A stretch of DNA of 13,098 nucleotides from Xanthobacteraceae bacterium (GCA_030043175.1 JASHYD010001014.1:1-13098), one strand, 5' to 3'. Counted from the stretch's first letter, positions 1-7,324 are shown. Notes: a model not told the origin generated them from the sequence alone. Numbers and translations are program-made.

Positions 1-96
1 CGCTTCGACCCGGAAGGTCAGAAGATGGCTTTCCGCAGGAGCGTCGATCCTTTAGGCCTCATGAACCCAGGAAAGCTTCGCTCAGTAGAAAATTGA
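1..96 (+). CDS. FAD-linked oxidase family protein, C-terminal end only
   Basis: An open frame enters from the left edge and ends at TGA 94-96, giving the last 31 residues of a protein. The tail contains DPLGLMNPGKL. That is the conserved C-terminal signature of FAD-linked oxidases of the GlcD / D-lactate dehydrogenase / vanillyl-alcohol-oxidase type, where it closes the substrate domain. Everything upstream, including the FAD-binding domain, is outside the window, so neither substrate nor full length can be stated. It is convergent with the minus-strand cluster that ends at 453, so it is probably a separate transcription unit, though it could still serve the same pathway. Confidence rests on one short but characteristic motif. 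Confidence 0.7.
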   Translation, partial: RFDPEGQKMAFRRSVDPLGLMNPGKLRSVEN

Positions 97-452
97 CCGG
101 AAGCTGGGCACCGAGCTCGCTTTTTTGACACACCGTGTCACACTGCTCTTTTGTCTCACGTGCATTGATGCCAAAGGAAAACCATAGGGCTGCGGACTCG
201 CGACGCAGAACACCTCAATCAAAAGGCTGGTGGGGTTCGGAACCAGGCAATCCGAAGAGGTTGAGAAGTGATAAGTGATGAAATCAGAAGGTTCGCAAAG
301 AGTACCTGATCGAGCAATGAAGTGCGACGTGGGTTGCCCAACCAGTACTATACCCGAAATTCAGTAATTCACCTGGAGGGTAACGACACGCCGCACCGCT
401 TTTCTACCCGGCCAGCCAGTTTCCCGAATAAGGTGGATTAAGGCCGTGTTCA
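97..452. other. Convergent intergenic region, no gene recognised
   Basis: This stretch of about 356 bases lies between the end of the FAD-linked oxidase and the end of the M20 gene. It is visibly less GC-rich than the flanking genes and has frequent stops in all frames. I recognise no protein remnant or RNA gene. It holds a clean palindrome at 126-140 (separate entry) and a few small potential hairpins: CTGCG/CGCAG arms around 190-208, CTGGT/ACCAG arms around 228-247, and GGTTG/CAACC around 333-344. None is followed by a T-run on the appropriate strand, so none is called as a terminator. Confidence 0.6.
126..140. promoter_or_regulatory. Perfect palindrome TGACAC-N3-GTGTCA, candidate operator
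   Basis: TGACAC and GTGTCA form perfect 6-base arms around a 3-base spacer. A T-run (121-126) precedes it on the plus strand. A dyad of this size is typical of a site for a dimeric repressor such as a TetR or GntR family member. No convincing -10 box sits at a correct distance, and no gene starts just downstream in the window, so its target is unknown. As a terminator it is poor, because the T-run comes before the stem on the plus strand and reads as an A-run on the minus strand. Confidence 0.3.
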
Positions 453-1694
453 TCAGAGTTCCATCAATACATCCCATGCTGAGAGCGCAAGGACTTCACC
501 AAGCGCCGTGAGCTCGGAAATCAGCACAAATTCGTCCGCCGCACCCATGTTGTTCGGCGTCAGACCGCAGACCACCGACGGCACGCCAGCAGCACGATAA
601 AGCCGTGCATCGGATGCTCCAATGCGCATGTTCGTGGCGGGCTCAAAACCGAGCACCGCACGACAATTATCCCGCAAAATGCGGACAAGCGCGTGATCAG
701 GCGACGTCCAACTCGGTTCATAGCGGCGCACGACCTCGAGCGAGAGCCCATCATCCGCCGCCACGATGCCTCGGATTTCTGCTTCGATCGTCGCCCCGCT
801 CACGCCCACCGGCAGCCGAATGTCGATCGTCGCCTCAGCCGCATCCGCAATGAGATTCGACAGGCGGCCCCCGTGAATGGTGCCGATCGTCATCGTGACC
901 CGCCCCAGCACATCGCTTTCGCCTTGCCCCGACAAGGGCTCAGAAATCGGCGCGGCCGCGACGATCGCGGCCTGAATTGCGGCAGGCATTGCGACCGGAT
1001 AGTCACGCAGCACGGCGATCTTCTGCAACGTGGCAAGCAGGCGGTCGATAGCGCTGTCGCCGCGATGCACGTGTGCGGCATGGGCTGAACGCCCCCGCGC
1101 CCTAAGCCGCAACCAGAGCATCCCCTTTTCGCCAAAACGCAGCACGCGCAGCGACCCGGCATCAGCCGAAATCATCGCATCGCCGCGTGCGTGGGGCACA
1201 TTGTCCAGAAGGAATTGGGTGCCGAGTACGCCCATCGATTCCTCGTCGCCAGCAAAGGTGCCAACCACCTCCCCGTCAAAAGACTGTCGATGCATCGCGA
1301 GCAGGCGCAGCGCAAACAGACTTGCCCCAACGCCGCCCTTCATGTCGGAGATTCCGAGGCCGTAGAGCTTTCCGTCCCGCACTTCACCGGCAGGATCGGC
1401 GGTCCAATGCGCGGCCGGATCGCGCGGAAATGTATCGAGGTGGCCGTTGAAGACGACGCGCCGGCCGGACGCGCGGCCGCACACGCGCACCACGATGTTG
1501 AGGAGATGCGGCGCGGAGCGGTGGCGCTCGACCGAGACGCCCGGTTCGGCCTCCATCATGGACGCCAGGGCCTCCGCGATGGCGTTGGTGTCGCCAGGAG
1601 GATAGGCGCTGGGGATTGCGACAAGACGCCGGGCGATCTCGACGATGCTGTCGGATTGGCGGCGCGCCGCTGCGGCAAGGGCGTCCCGGCTCAT
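453..1694 (-). CDS. M20 family metallohydrolase (ArgE/DapE-like amidase or deacylase)
   Basis: A 413-residue cytoplasmic hydrolase of the M20 family, whose members cleave N-acyl, N-carbamoyl or peptide bonds with a two-zinc centre. Visible motifs are GHLDTFP (H85, D87), SDMKGG (D117) and AGDEES (catalytic E151, zinc-ligand E152), plus the acidic ligand at D178. Residues about 190-300 form the lid/dimerisation domain, with RSAHAAH at 202-208. Length is normal for the family. Near the C-terminus, where ArgE and DapE have a zinc-ligand His four residues before a conserved Glu, this protein reads NMGAADEF (383-389) with Gly384 at that position. The ATG overlaps the stop of the upstream hydrolase gene (ATGA, 1691-1694), so the two are translationally coupled. 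It is the last gene of the minus-strand cluster. The family is certain; the substrate is unknown, with N-acyl amino acid or ring-opened amide the likeliest. Confidence 0.88.
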   Translation of the reverse strand: MSRDALAAAARRQSDSIVEIARRLVAIPSAYPPGDTNAIAEALASMMEAEPGVSVERHRSAPHLLNIVVRVCGRASGRRVVFNGHLDTFPRDPAAHWTADPAGEVRDGKLYGLGISDMKGGVGASLFALRLLAMHRQSFDGEVVGTFAGDEESMGVLGTQFLLDNVPHARGDAMISADAGSLRVLRFGEKGMLWLRLRARGRSAHAAHVHRGDSAIDRLLATLQKIAVLRDYPVAMPAAIQAAIVAAAPISEPLSGQGESDVLGRVTMTIGTIHGGRLSNLIADAAEATIDIRLPVGVSGATIEAEIRGIVAADDGLSLEVVRRYEPSWTSPDHALVRILRDNCRAVLGFEPATNMRIGASDARLYRAAGVPSVVCGLTPNNMGAADEFVLISELTALGEVLALSAWDVLMEL

Positions 1695-2683
1695 GTTATG
1701 CCCAGCGTCGCGACGCGTTCACCCTGCGAAACAGTGGCCATGGTCGTGGTGCGAACGAGAAAGCCGTCGCTCGGCGCCGTTACCGTCTCCAAGCAGTCGC
1801 CGAACACATCGACAATCCGGCACACCACCTCGCCCGCATGTACGGGCACGCCCAACCGGGACATCGTGACGAGCAGCCCGCCACGCCGAGCACGCAAGCC
1901 CAGGAAGCTGCGGATCAGGTGAGTCCGTTGCGGCAATTCGGGCGGAGTGTCGATCATGCCGAGATGGCGCATGGCATTGAGTATACAGGCGGCGCCAGTA
2001 GCAATGCTCGCCTCCTCCAGTCGGCCGCCCTCACCGATCTCGAATGTCAGCGCCGGGATGCCGGCAGCCGCCGCTTCGACGCACAGAACGCCACGAGCCA
2101 CATACATCCCGGAGGTCGTCGCCACCACCCAGCCTGTGCCCATCGCTTCACCAAGCGCGCGCGACGTCGCGGACGCCGCAACATCCGGACCCGGAAGGAT
2201 AATAATCGGCACATAGCGTCCACCGCGCGTGGGCGTATGGACATCAACCGCGACATCACAGGTGCGGATGAGCCCCCACAGGCTGGCGGCAAGGATCTGA
2301 GCGATGTTGCCTTCGGGATCACCCGGGAAGCAGGTCCACGCATCCGACGGAACCTGATCCAGGGGCGACTTCAAGAATTGCGCCAACGGCAGCCGATGGT
2401 CGGCCTGCAAGGCCAGCGGCTGCTGCACCGGAACGCACACGACGGTGCCGCAAAGCTGTGCCGGATCGAGAGTTTCCAATGCCCGTGCCAGGATGGCGCA
2501 GCCGGCGGCCTCATCACCGTGAATCGCGGCGCCGAGGTAAAGCCGCGGCCCCGGTTGCGCACCGTGAATAACGCGCAGCGGCAGTGAAATAACCGATGCA
2601 TCGGCAAGACTCAATACAGGAATTCTGCCACGACGTTCCTCGCCGGCAGGAATGCTCAGGCCGCCGATCGTGAGCACCGTCAT
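1691..2683 (-). CDS. Succinylglutamate desuccinylase/aspartoacylase (AstE/AspA/DoeB) family hydrolase
   Basis: A 330-residue zinc carboxypeptidase-fold amide hydrolase of the family that removes acyl groups from N-acyl amino acids (AstE, aspartoacylase, ectoine-pathway DoeB). The zinc triad is visible as HGDE (H55, E58) and DVHT (H149), and the general-base Glu as TFEIGEGG (E215). FPGDPEG at 119-125 is the conserved loop, but the NR dipeptide expected just before it is replaced by Trp116-Thr117. Residues about 265-330 form the small beta-barrel domain common in the DoeB-like branch. It starts 3 bases after the stop of the monooxygenase gene without a strong Shine-Dalgarno sequence, and its stop overlaps the M20 start, so all three are probably made together. 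Its neighbours suggest it trims an N-acyl group from a pathway intermediate; the precise substrate is unknown. Confidence 0.85.
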   Translation of the reverse strand: MTVLTIGGLSIPAGEERRGRIPVLSLADASVISLPLRVIHGAQPGPRLYLGAAIHGDEAAGCAILARALETLDPAQLCGTVVCVPVQQPLALQADHRLPLAQFLKSPLDQVPSDAWTCFPGDPEGNIAQILAASLWGLIRTCDVAVDVHTPTRGGRYVPIIILPGPDVAASATSRALGEAMGTGWVVATTSGMYVARGVLCVEAAAAGIPALTFEIGEGGRLEEASIATGAACILNAMRHLGMIDTPPELPQRTHLIRSFLGLRARRGGLLVTMSRLGVPVHAGEVVCRIVDVFGDCLETVTAPSDGFLVRTTTMATVSQGERVATLGIT

Positions 2684-2686
2684 TGG

Positions 2687-4153
2687 CTAGGCTGCCGACA
2701 GTGCGGGAGAGTCGTAGCCAGCGAGAAAGGATTCCAACATATGGTCGGCGTGCTCCCAGTCGCAGGTGCGATAAGCCATGCCCGCAGTGGTCGTGCGTGG
2801 ACCGGAGTAGAACATTTCATACTGCACGTGGCGCGATCCGAATTCCGATCCCAACGCGTCCCAGGCGAGCTTCATCAGTTTGACGCGATCCATTCCGGTG
2901 CCGATCGCCCCGTGCTGGGTACGCCCGATGAGGCAGGCGATCTCCGGATTTTCGAAATCCGCCACGGACGACGGGAGCATCAGCAAGCCGCCGCCGGCAA
3001 GCTCGCGGATGGTTGCGATCATGCGCGGATACAGCCGCTGCGCCTGCACCTGCGCAGCATAAAGGAGAGCGCGGTCGGGAACGAAATATGGCCCGTAGAA
3101 AGATCCCTTGGTTTCCATGCCGACGACGAATGCCTCGATCATCGCAGCGTCGGCTGCCAATTCACCTAGCGTCTGTACTACGGAAGCAAACGCGGTGGTG
3201 CCGATCGTTTCAGCAATACGCCGGGCGAGCCCTAGCAGAAAGCGCAGCTTCACCATGAGGCGGATCGCAGATTGGTAGTTCTGATAGGAATGGGCCGGCG
3301 TCTCGTGCCATTGGGCAAGTTGCGCCGCGGGATCTCGGTGGACGAACACTCGGTTCCACGGAATTTTGCAATCGTCGAAGTAAAGGAGCGCGTCGTTCTC
3401 GTCGTAGCGCGAGGCCAGGGGATAATCGAACACCGAAGGCGCTGCCTGTTCATAGGAGCGACGGGACAACAGCTTCACGCCCTTCAAGGCGATTGGTACC
3501 ATGGCCGTTAAGGCATAATGGGTTTCATCCGGCTTCAAGGGGCGCAGCGTGGTAACCATCAATTCGTTAGACAGCGCCGCGCCGGTGCCTAGCATCTTGG
3601 CGCCGCGCACCGTGACGCCCTCGCTGTCCTCATCGACGATTGAGACGGCAACCCCGGTATTTGCACCTTCGCCGCTTGCCTTGGAGCGATCGCCTTGCGG
3701 ATCGATGATGACGTAGGAGACATAAAGATCATTGTCACGTGCGTAGTTAAAATATTCTCGGAGCACGTCAAAGCGGGCACCGCGATGCCGGCGGTACGCC
3801 TCCTCACCCATGACCATCGCGCAGAGCGTTGAAGCCACATGGTCCGGTGAGCGGCCCATAAATCCCTGGTGCAGTTCGGACCAGGCCACCAGCGCCTCGC
3901 GACGCTTCACCAACTCCTCACGCGACTTGGGAAGGTGCCAGCATCGATTCACGCGCCGGTCGGTGCCGGGGACCTCAAAGGTCATCAGCTCCATGTTCTC
4001 TGGAACGCATTGATAATCGTACAGGCGGGCGATGCTGTGGGCGGCGTTGCGGAAGGCAACATGCTTGGCGACGGACGCAACGCGGCTGCCATCGATCAAA
4101 ATGCAGCGCCCGTCGTCGAGGCTGCGCAGATGGTCGGCCCCGGATTTTGGCAT
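2687..4153 (-). CDS. HpaB-family flavin-dependent monooxygenase (4-hydroxyphenylacetate 3-hydroxylase-like), oxygenase component
   Basis: A 488-residue class D flavin monooxygenase, the oxygenase half of a two-component system that uses reduced flavin and O2 to hydroxylate aromatic or heteroaromatic substrates. Family landmarks: N-terminal SLDDGRCILIDG and AFRNAAHSIARLYD; WSELHQGFMGRSPD (91-104); IIDPQGDRS (149-157); DYPLASRYDENDA (243-255); and C-terminal LAWDALGSEFGSRH (429-442). The cysteines of 4-hydroxybutyryl-CoA dehydratase relatives are not seen. Compared with E. coli HpaB as I recall it, active-site Tyr is His105 and active-site His is Tyr147, so the substrate probably differs. The frame stays open to an ATG at 4249 and has another ATG at 4159, but AAGGAG at 4160-4165 is 6 bases from the ATG at 4153 and abuts the one at 4159, so 4153 is preferred. 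It heads a tight three-gene unit. No flavin reductase (HpaC-type) gene is nearby. Confidence 0.88.
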   Translation of the reverse strand: MPKSGADHLRSLDDGRCILIDGSRVASVAKHVAFRNAAHSIARLYDYQCVPENMELMTFEVPGTDRRVNRCWHLPKSREELVKRREALVAWSELHQGFMGRSPDHVASTLCAMVMGEEAYRRHRGARFDVLREYFNYARDNDLYVSYVIIDPQGDRSKASGEGANTGVAVSIVDEDSEGVTVRGAKMLGTGAALSNELMVTTLRPLKPDETHYALTAMVPIALKGVKLLSRRSYEQAAPSVFDYPLASRYDENDALLYFDDCKIPWNRVFVHRDPAAQLAQWHETPAHSYQNYQSAIRLMVKLRFLLGLARRIAETIGTTAFASVVQTLGELAADAAMIEAFVVGMETKGSFYGPYFVPDRALLYAAQVQAQRLYPRMIATIRELAGGGLLMLPSSVADFENPEIACLIGRTQHGAIGTGMDRVKLMKLAWDALGSEFGSRHVQYEMFYSGPRTTTAGMAYRTCDWEHADHMLESFLAGYDSPALSAA

Positions 4154-4159
4154 GGACAT

Positions 4160-4165
4160 CTCCTT
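4160..4165 (-). promoter_or_regulatory. Strong ribosome binding site of the HpaB-like gene
   Basis: On the minus strand this reads AAGGAG, six bases before the ATG at 4153. It decides the start: the ATG ending at 4159 would have no spacer, and the more distant ATG at 4249 would add 32 residues without family similarity. Confidence 0.7.
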
Positions 4166-4371
4166 GCAGGCTTTGCGGCGCGACCGACTATTTCCTGGAA
4201 AAGCGACAGGACCGCGCCTGCCGGTGTGGGAAGCTGGATTATCTGGCATTCAAGTCGATGGGAACTGAGAATCGGAACGTTCGTGGCAAGACCACGGAGC
4301 CCGATGGAAGCGAAGAGCCACAGCTCGCATGGTTCCTCGCGAAGCCGTGCAGCAAAGCCGATGCGAGCGCA

Positions 4372-4724
4372 TCGGAATTGCATGTCGGTGCCCACCTGCG
4401 CCGCGGCGAGCGTGCCGTCATCGATCATGCGTCGGGAACCGGCGGCGAATCGGTCAAGGGGGAGGTGCTCATTCCCTCGGCCGGCTGCTCGAAAGGTTTG
4501 TACTCGTCATAGAGTTGAGGCGGACATACGGCCGGCATACTGCGCACAAGAGCAGGTCGGCCGTTATTACTGGGGGTCAGCTTGAGCTGATGATCGGTGA
4601 TGAAGTGCGTCTCCTTACTGCCGGGGATTCCTTCCACTTTCCTTGCAACCCTCCGCACGCCTATTGCAATCAAGGCAAGACACCGATGCGTGCGGCGTGG
4701 ATGAACACGCCGCCGACATTCTGA
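4372..4724 (+). pseudogene. Frameshifted remnant of a cupin-domain (XRE-cupin type) transcriptional regulator
   Basis: On the plus strand, frame 1 from 4372 reads HVGAHLRRGERAVIDHASG, resembling the linker/first cupin strands of HTH-cupin regulators, and continues to about 4490, where it heads into a stop. The similarity resumes in frame 3 from about 4488 (ERFVLVIELRR) through GGQLELMIGDEV, LLTAGDSFHF and PPHAYCNQG to WMNTPPTF before TGA 4722-4724. That is the typical C-terminal cupin ending of XRE-cupin regulators. One frameshift near 4485-4491 therefore breaks the gene, and the metal-binding Glu region of cupin motif 1 also looks eroded. I could not recognise a helix-turn-helix in any frame between 4154 and 4372, so the N-terminus is degraded or lost. 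An intact version would have been divergent from the HpaB-like gene and was probably its local regulator. A sequencing error is the alternative explanation for the frame change. Confidence 0.65.
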
Positions 4725-4745
4725 CCAGGCCGTGGCGCTGCGTCT

Positions 4746-5498
4746 TCAATAGCGCCCGACCTGGATGCCACCATCTACCACGATGGTTTGCCCGGTTACG
4801 TAGCGCGCCGCATCGGAGGCCAGAAAGGTCACCACATCGGCGATGTCGGCGGGATCGCCGACGCGGCCCAATGGAATGTATTCTACCGCTCGGCGCAGGC
4901 CTGCTTCGCCTTGCGAGTGTTCCTCCGAAAGCGTCTGCGCGGTCCGGATGAAGCCCGGCGCTACAGCATTGACGCGAATGCCGCTGTTTGCCAGCTCAGA
5001 AGCGAGCCCACGTACGAAGCCGACCACGCCGGCCTTTGCGGCGCAATACTGCGCGTGTTCGTGCCAGCCGTACAGGTAACCCATGGTCGAAGCGATCGCC
5101 ACGATAGCGCCTGCCTTTTTAGCCTGCATGCCAGGGAAGGCAGCCCGGATGATGCGCATCATGCCTTTGAGATCGACGTCAAGGGTGTAATCCCACAGTT
5201 CGTCGGTCATTTTTGTGAACGGAACGCGATGCGCGATACCGGCATTGGCTACCACGACGTCGAGTGCGCCGTGGCGCTTCGTCACCTCCGCGACCACCGC
5301 GTTGGTACCGGCGGTGTCAGTCACGTCGAGATGAAAGAACTCCGCGGTTGCGCCCGTTTTGCGAATTTCATCAACAACGTCTGCCCCTTCTGCATCGAGG
5401 ATATCGGTTACCATCACAGCATAGCCGGCGCGCGCGAAGGCGAGCGCGGTGGCGCGGCCAATACCGATGCCGCTGCCGGTGATCAGAACGTTCGACAT
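4746..5498 (-). CDS. Short-chain dehydrogenase/reductase (FabG-like SDR)
   Basis: A 250-residue classical SDR that interconverts an alcohol and a ketone using NAD(P). The cofactor motif is TGSGIGIG (7-14), and Asp31 at the end of the second beta strand favours NAD(H). NAG is at 85-87, catalytic Ser137 lies in AIAST, and the YxxxK pair is Y151/K155. VAPGFIRT (179-186) and the C-terminal GQTIVVDGG (236-244) are also standard. The segment that often reads VNLKG is VDLKG here (Asp109), a tolerated variant. The ATG at 5498 follows the hyuB stop by 8 bases, with TAGGAA as a fair ribosome binding site, so it belongs to the transport/hydantoinase unit. Automatic annotation might call it a 3-oxoacyl-ACP reductase, but the context points to oxidation of a pathway hydroxy intermediate. 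Confidence 0.88.
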   Translation of the reverse strand: MSNVLITGSGIGIGRATALAFARAGYAVMVTDILDAEGADVVDEIRKTGATAEFFHLDVTDTAGTNAVVAEVTKRHGALDVVVANAGIAHRVPFTKMTDELWDYTLDVDLKGMMRIIRAAFPGMQAKKAGAIVAIASTMGYLYGWHEHAQYCAAKAGVVGFVRGLASELANSGIRVNAVAPGFIRTAQTLSEEHSQGEAGLRRAVEYIPLGRVGDPADIADVVTFLASDAARYVTGQTIVVDGGIQVGRY

Positions 5499-5506
5499 AG
5501 CATTTC

Positions 5507-7294
5507 CTACTCTTTTTCGCCTTGACGCCGCGGCGCCGATCGTTTCGCCGCGGTCGCCGCGATATCCACCGCACCTTCCAAATCGAGCACCGCGCCATAA
5601 ACTTCAACGGCGCGGGTTGCCGAAATCCAGCCCTCGCTGACGTCATGGGCGATCCTTTCGGGATCGCGCGCGCGTGGATCGCCGAAGCCGCCGCCACCGT
5701 TAGAGTACGACACCATCGTCTGGTTGCAGCGCATGACGATATGCTCGCTGGTGCCGAGTGAGACAATGTCTCCGCCGTCCGATCGCAGATACTGTTTGGC
5801 AGGAAGAGCCGCTTGCCCACCCCTCACGCCGAGGGCGGGGCTCACCGTACCGTCGCTGACGAATCCGATCTCGATGTCGGTGTTGACTGGTCGGAACTCA
5901 GTCAGAATGCCTGGCGCTCCGCGAAAAGTGCCGGCGCCTTCGCTGTCCGGTACGATGCAGCGAGACGTTATGCGGATCGGATGATGCAACTCGTCGATCT
6001 CGATACTGTCGTAGAACGGCATCCCGGCGTTGCCCATGGTGAAGAGGGACAGCCAGCCATCATTGCAGAACGTTCCCGGGCCGCCACCAGCTGCCAGAAT
6101 GACCTCGTTGACGAAGGGCGCGCCGCCATGCCGAGGATCGCGGCCCGATAACACGCCGGACGCTGGCGGAATTCCGGCGCCGCCTTCGGCCATGCCGGTA
6201 CCAGCATCGATTTCCGCCAGCGCGCGTTGCACCGCATTGGTAACGCGATCCGCGAGGTTGGTGGTCGCGACCGACGTGCAAGTCGGATGACGTGGGATGC
6301 CGACGACGCAATTCTCGCGCAAGAGCACCTCGATCCTTCGGAAGCTGCCGGCATTGGCGGGCACCGACAAGGGCAGACTGTTGAATACGCCGACCATGGC
6401 GGCCGTACGCGCGCAAGCTTGGCTCAGATTGACGCCAACCGGCAGGCAATCGATGTTATCGGTCATATCAACCGTGATCCGCGCCGCCTTGTCGTCCACC
6501 GTCACGATCGCGGTCGCCCCGATCCCGTCTGTCGGCGTCCCCGGCAAGGGATCGTGCGTGCATGTCATGCGCGCGCATCCGGCCCGCATGCCGCCGATGG
6601 TGTCGACCATGCATTTTTCGCTGAAATCGAACCAGTTTTCCGCGTGCTCGACCACCGCAGGCCAGCCGAGTTCGTCAGCCATCCGGAGGATCTCGCGCTC
6701 GCCGATACGGGCGGCACCGACCATCGCGAGATAATCGCCGCGCCATTGTGCGGGAACGCGGATGCGCATCCGGCACATGTTTATGATGTCCAGGTTGTCC
6801 TTGTAGTCGGCCTGTACCCGGACAGCGGGGAAGATCAGCGCGCCTTCCTGATAGACATCGCGCGCCGTGCCCATGTAGGTCGTCGGCAAGGAATTGCCGC
6901 AGTCGGCCTGATGAGCCTTGGCGAGAACGGTAAATCGGTGGATCCGCGCGTTATCGAAAACCGGCACCAGGATGGTGTGATCGGCAGCATGCGTGTTGCC
7001 GTGATAAGGAGAGTTGTGCAGGAAGGCGTCGCCAGGGCTTATGTCGGGATGGATATCGAGCAACGCTTTCGTCATCAGGTCGGCGCCGCCGAGGACGTGG
7101 ATCGGATAGGACTCAACGGCGGTCAGAAGCTCGCATCCGGCTGTGACGATCGCGCAGGAGAAATCGCGCGCCGTGTTGATCACCCCGGACCGCGCCGTGC
7201 GCAGTAACGTATTGGCCATCTTGCGGGGGACCCCTTCAAACCGCTTCTGCATGATTGCGAGCTTGACGCCGTCCACCCGCCGCATGTCGTGCAT
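5507..7294 (-). CDS. hyuB: Hydantoinase B / oxoprolinase beta-subunit family protein
   Basis: A 595-residue HyuB-family subunit that pairs with HyuA in ATP-dependent hydrolysis of cyclic amides (N-methylhydantoin, 5-oxoproline, caprolactam). Related complexes carboxylate acetone or acetophenone. Landmarks: TARDFSCAIV (41-50); NSPYHGNTHAADHT (94-107), the counterpart of the family NDPY-GGTH-PD motif with probable metal-binding His/Asp; KAHQADCG (126-133); SEGAGTFRGAPG (451-462); and SNGGGGFGDP (531-540). It is slightly long for the family because of a charged C-terminal tail. GGAGG at 7301-7305 sits 6 bases before the ATG at 7294, and the gene follows hyuA by 30 bases, as usual for the pair. 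It is intact. The substrate is not deducible; a lactam, hydantoin or oxindole ring is the family-based expectation. Confidence 0.9.
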   Translation of the reverse strand: MHDMRRVDGVKLAIMQKRFEGVPRKMANTLLRTARSGVINTARDFSCAIVTAGCELLTAVESYPIHVLGGADLMTKALLDIHPDISPGDAFLHNSPYHGNTHAADHTILVPVFDNARIHRFTVLAKAHQADCGNSLPTTYMGTARDVYQEGALIFPAVRVQADYKDNLDIINMCRMRIRVPAQWRGDYLAMVGAARIGEREILRMADELGWPAVVEHAENWFDFSEKCMVDTIGGMRAGCARMTCTHDPLPGTPTDGIGATAIVTVDDKAARITVDMTDNIDCLPVGVNLSQACARTAAMVGVFNSLPLSVPANAGSFRRIEVLLRENCVVGIPRHPTCTSVATTNLADRVTNAVQRALAEIDAGTGMAEGGAGIPPASGVLSGRDPRHGGAPFVNEVILAAGGGPGTFCNDGWLSLFTMGNAGMPFYDSIEIDELHHPIRITSRCIVPDSEGAGTFRGAPGILTEFRPVNTDIEIGFVSDGTVSPALGVRGGQAALPAKQYLRSDGGDIVSLGTSEHIVMRCNQTMVSYSNGGGGFGDPRARDPERIAHDVSEGWISATRAVEVYGAVLDLEGAVDIAATAAKRSAPRRQGEKE

Positions 7295-7324
7295 GTTGAG
7301 CCTCCGCCTTTGCGGCGACGATCC

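Noticed and set aside
100..126. Rho-independent terminator after the FAD-linked oxidase
   Set aside because: The T-run at 121-126 is preceded only by a 4-base AGCT/AGCT stem, too weak to call.
1616..2587. Long plus-strand open frame opposite the AstE-like gene
   Set aside because: It is rich in Arg, His, Gln and Pro with no family motif, as expected from the antisense of GC-rich coding DNA; the minus strand carries clear zinc-hydrolase motifs.
2687..4153. 4-hydroxybutyryl-CoA dehydratase as identity of the HpaB-fold protein
   Set aside because: The iron-sulphur cysteine ligands expected of that enzyme are not seen, and the sequence follows HpaB throughout.
4154..4249. N-terminal extension of the HpaB-like protein to an upstream ATG at 4249
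   Set aside because: The extra 32 residues show no family similarity, and the strong AAGGAG at 4160-4165 fits the ATG at 4153.
4147..4371. Separate plus-strand gene or HTH domain upstream of the cupin remnant (a stretch reading like FLAKPCS recalled fumarylacetoacetase FLKP motifs)
   Set aside because: The resemblance is a few residues only, with no surrounding conservation, and none of the three plus frames shows a helix-turn-helix.
6227..7207. Long plus-strand open frame opposite hyuB
   Set aside because: It has no recognisable domain and an Arg/His/Asp-heavy composition. HyuB on the other strand is unmistakable and full length.
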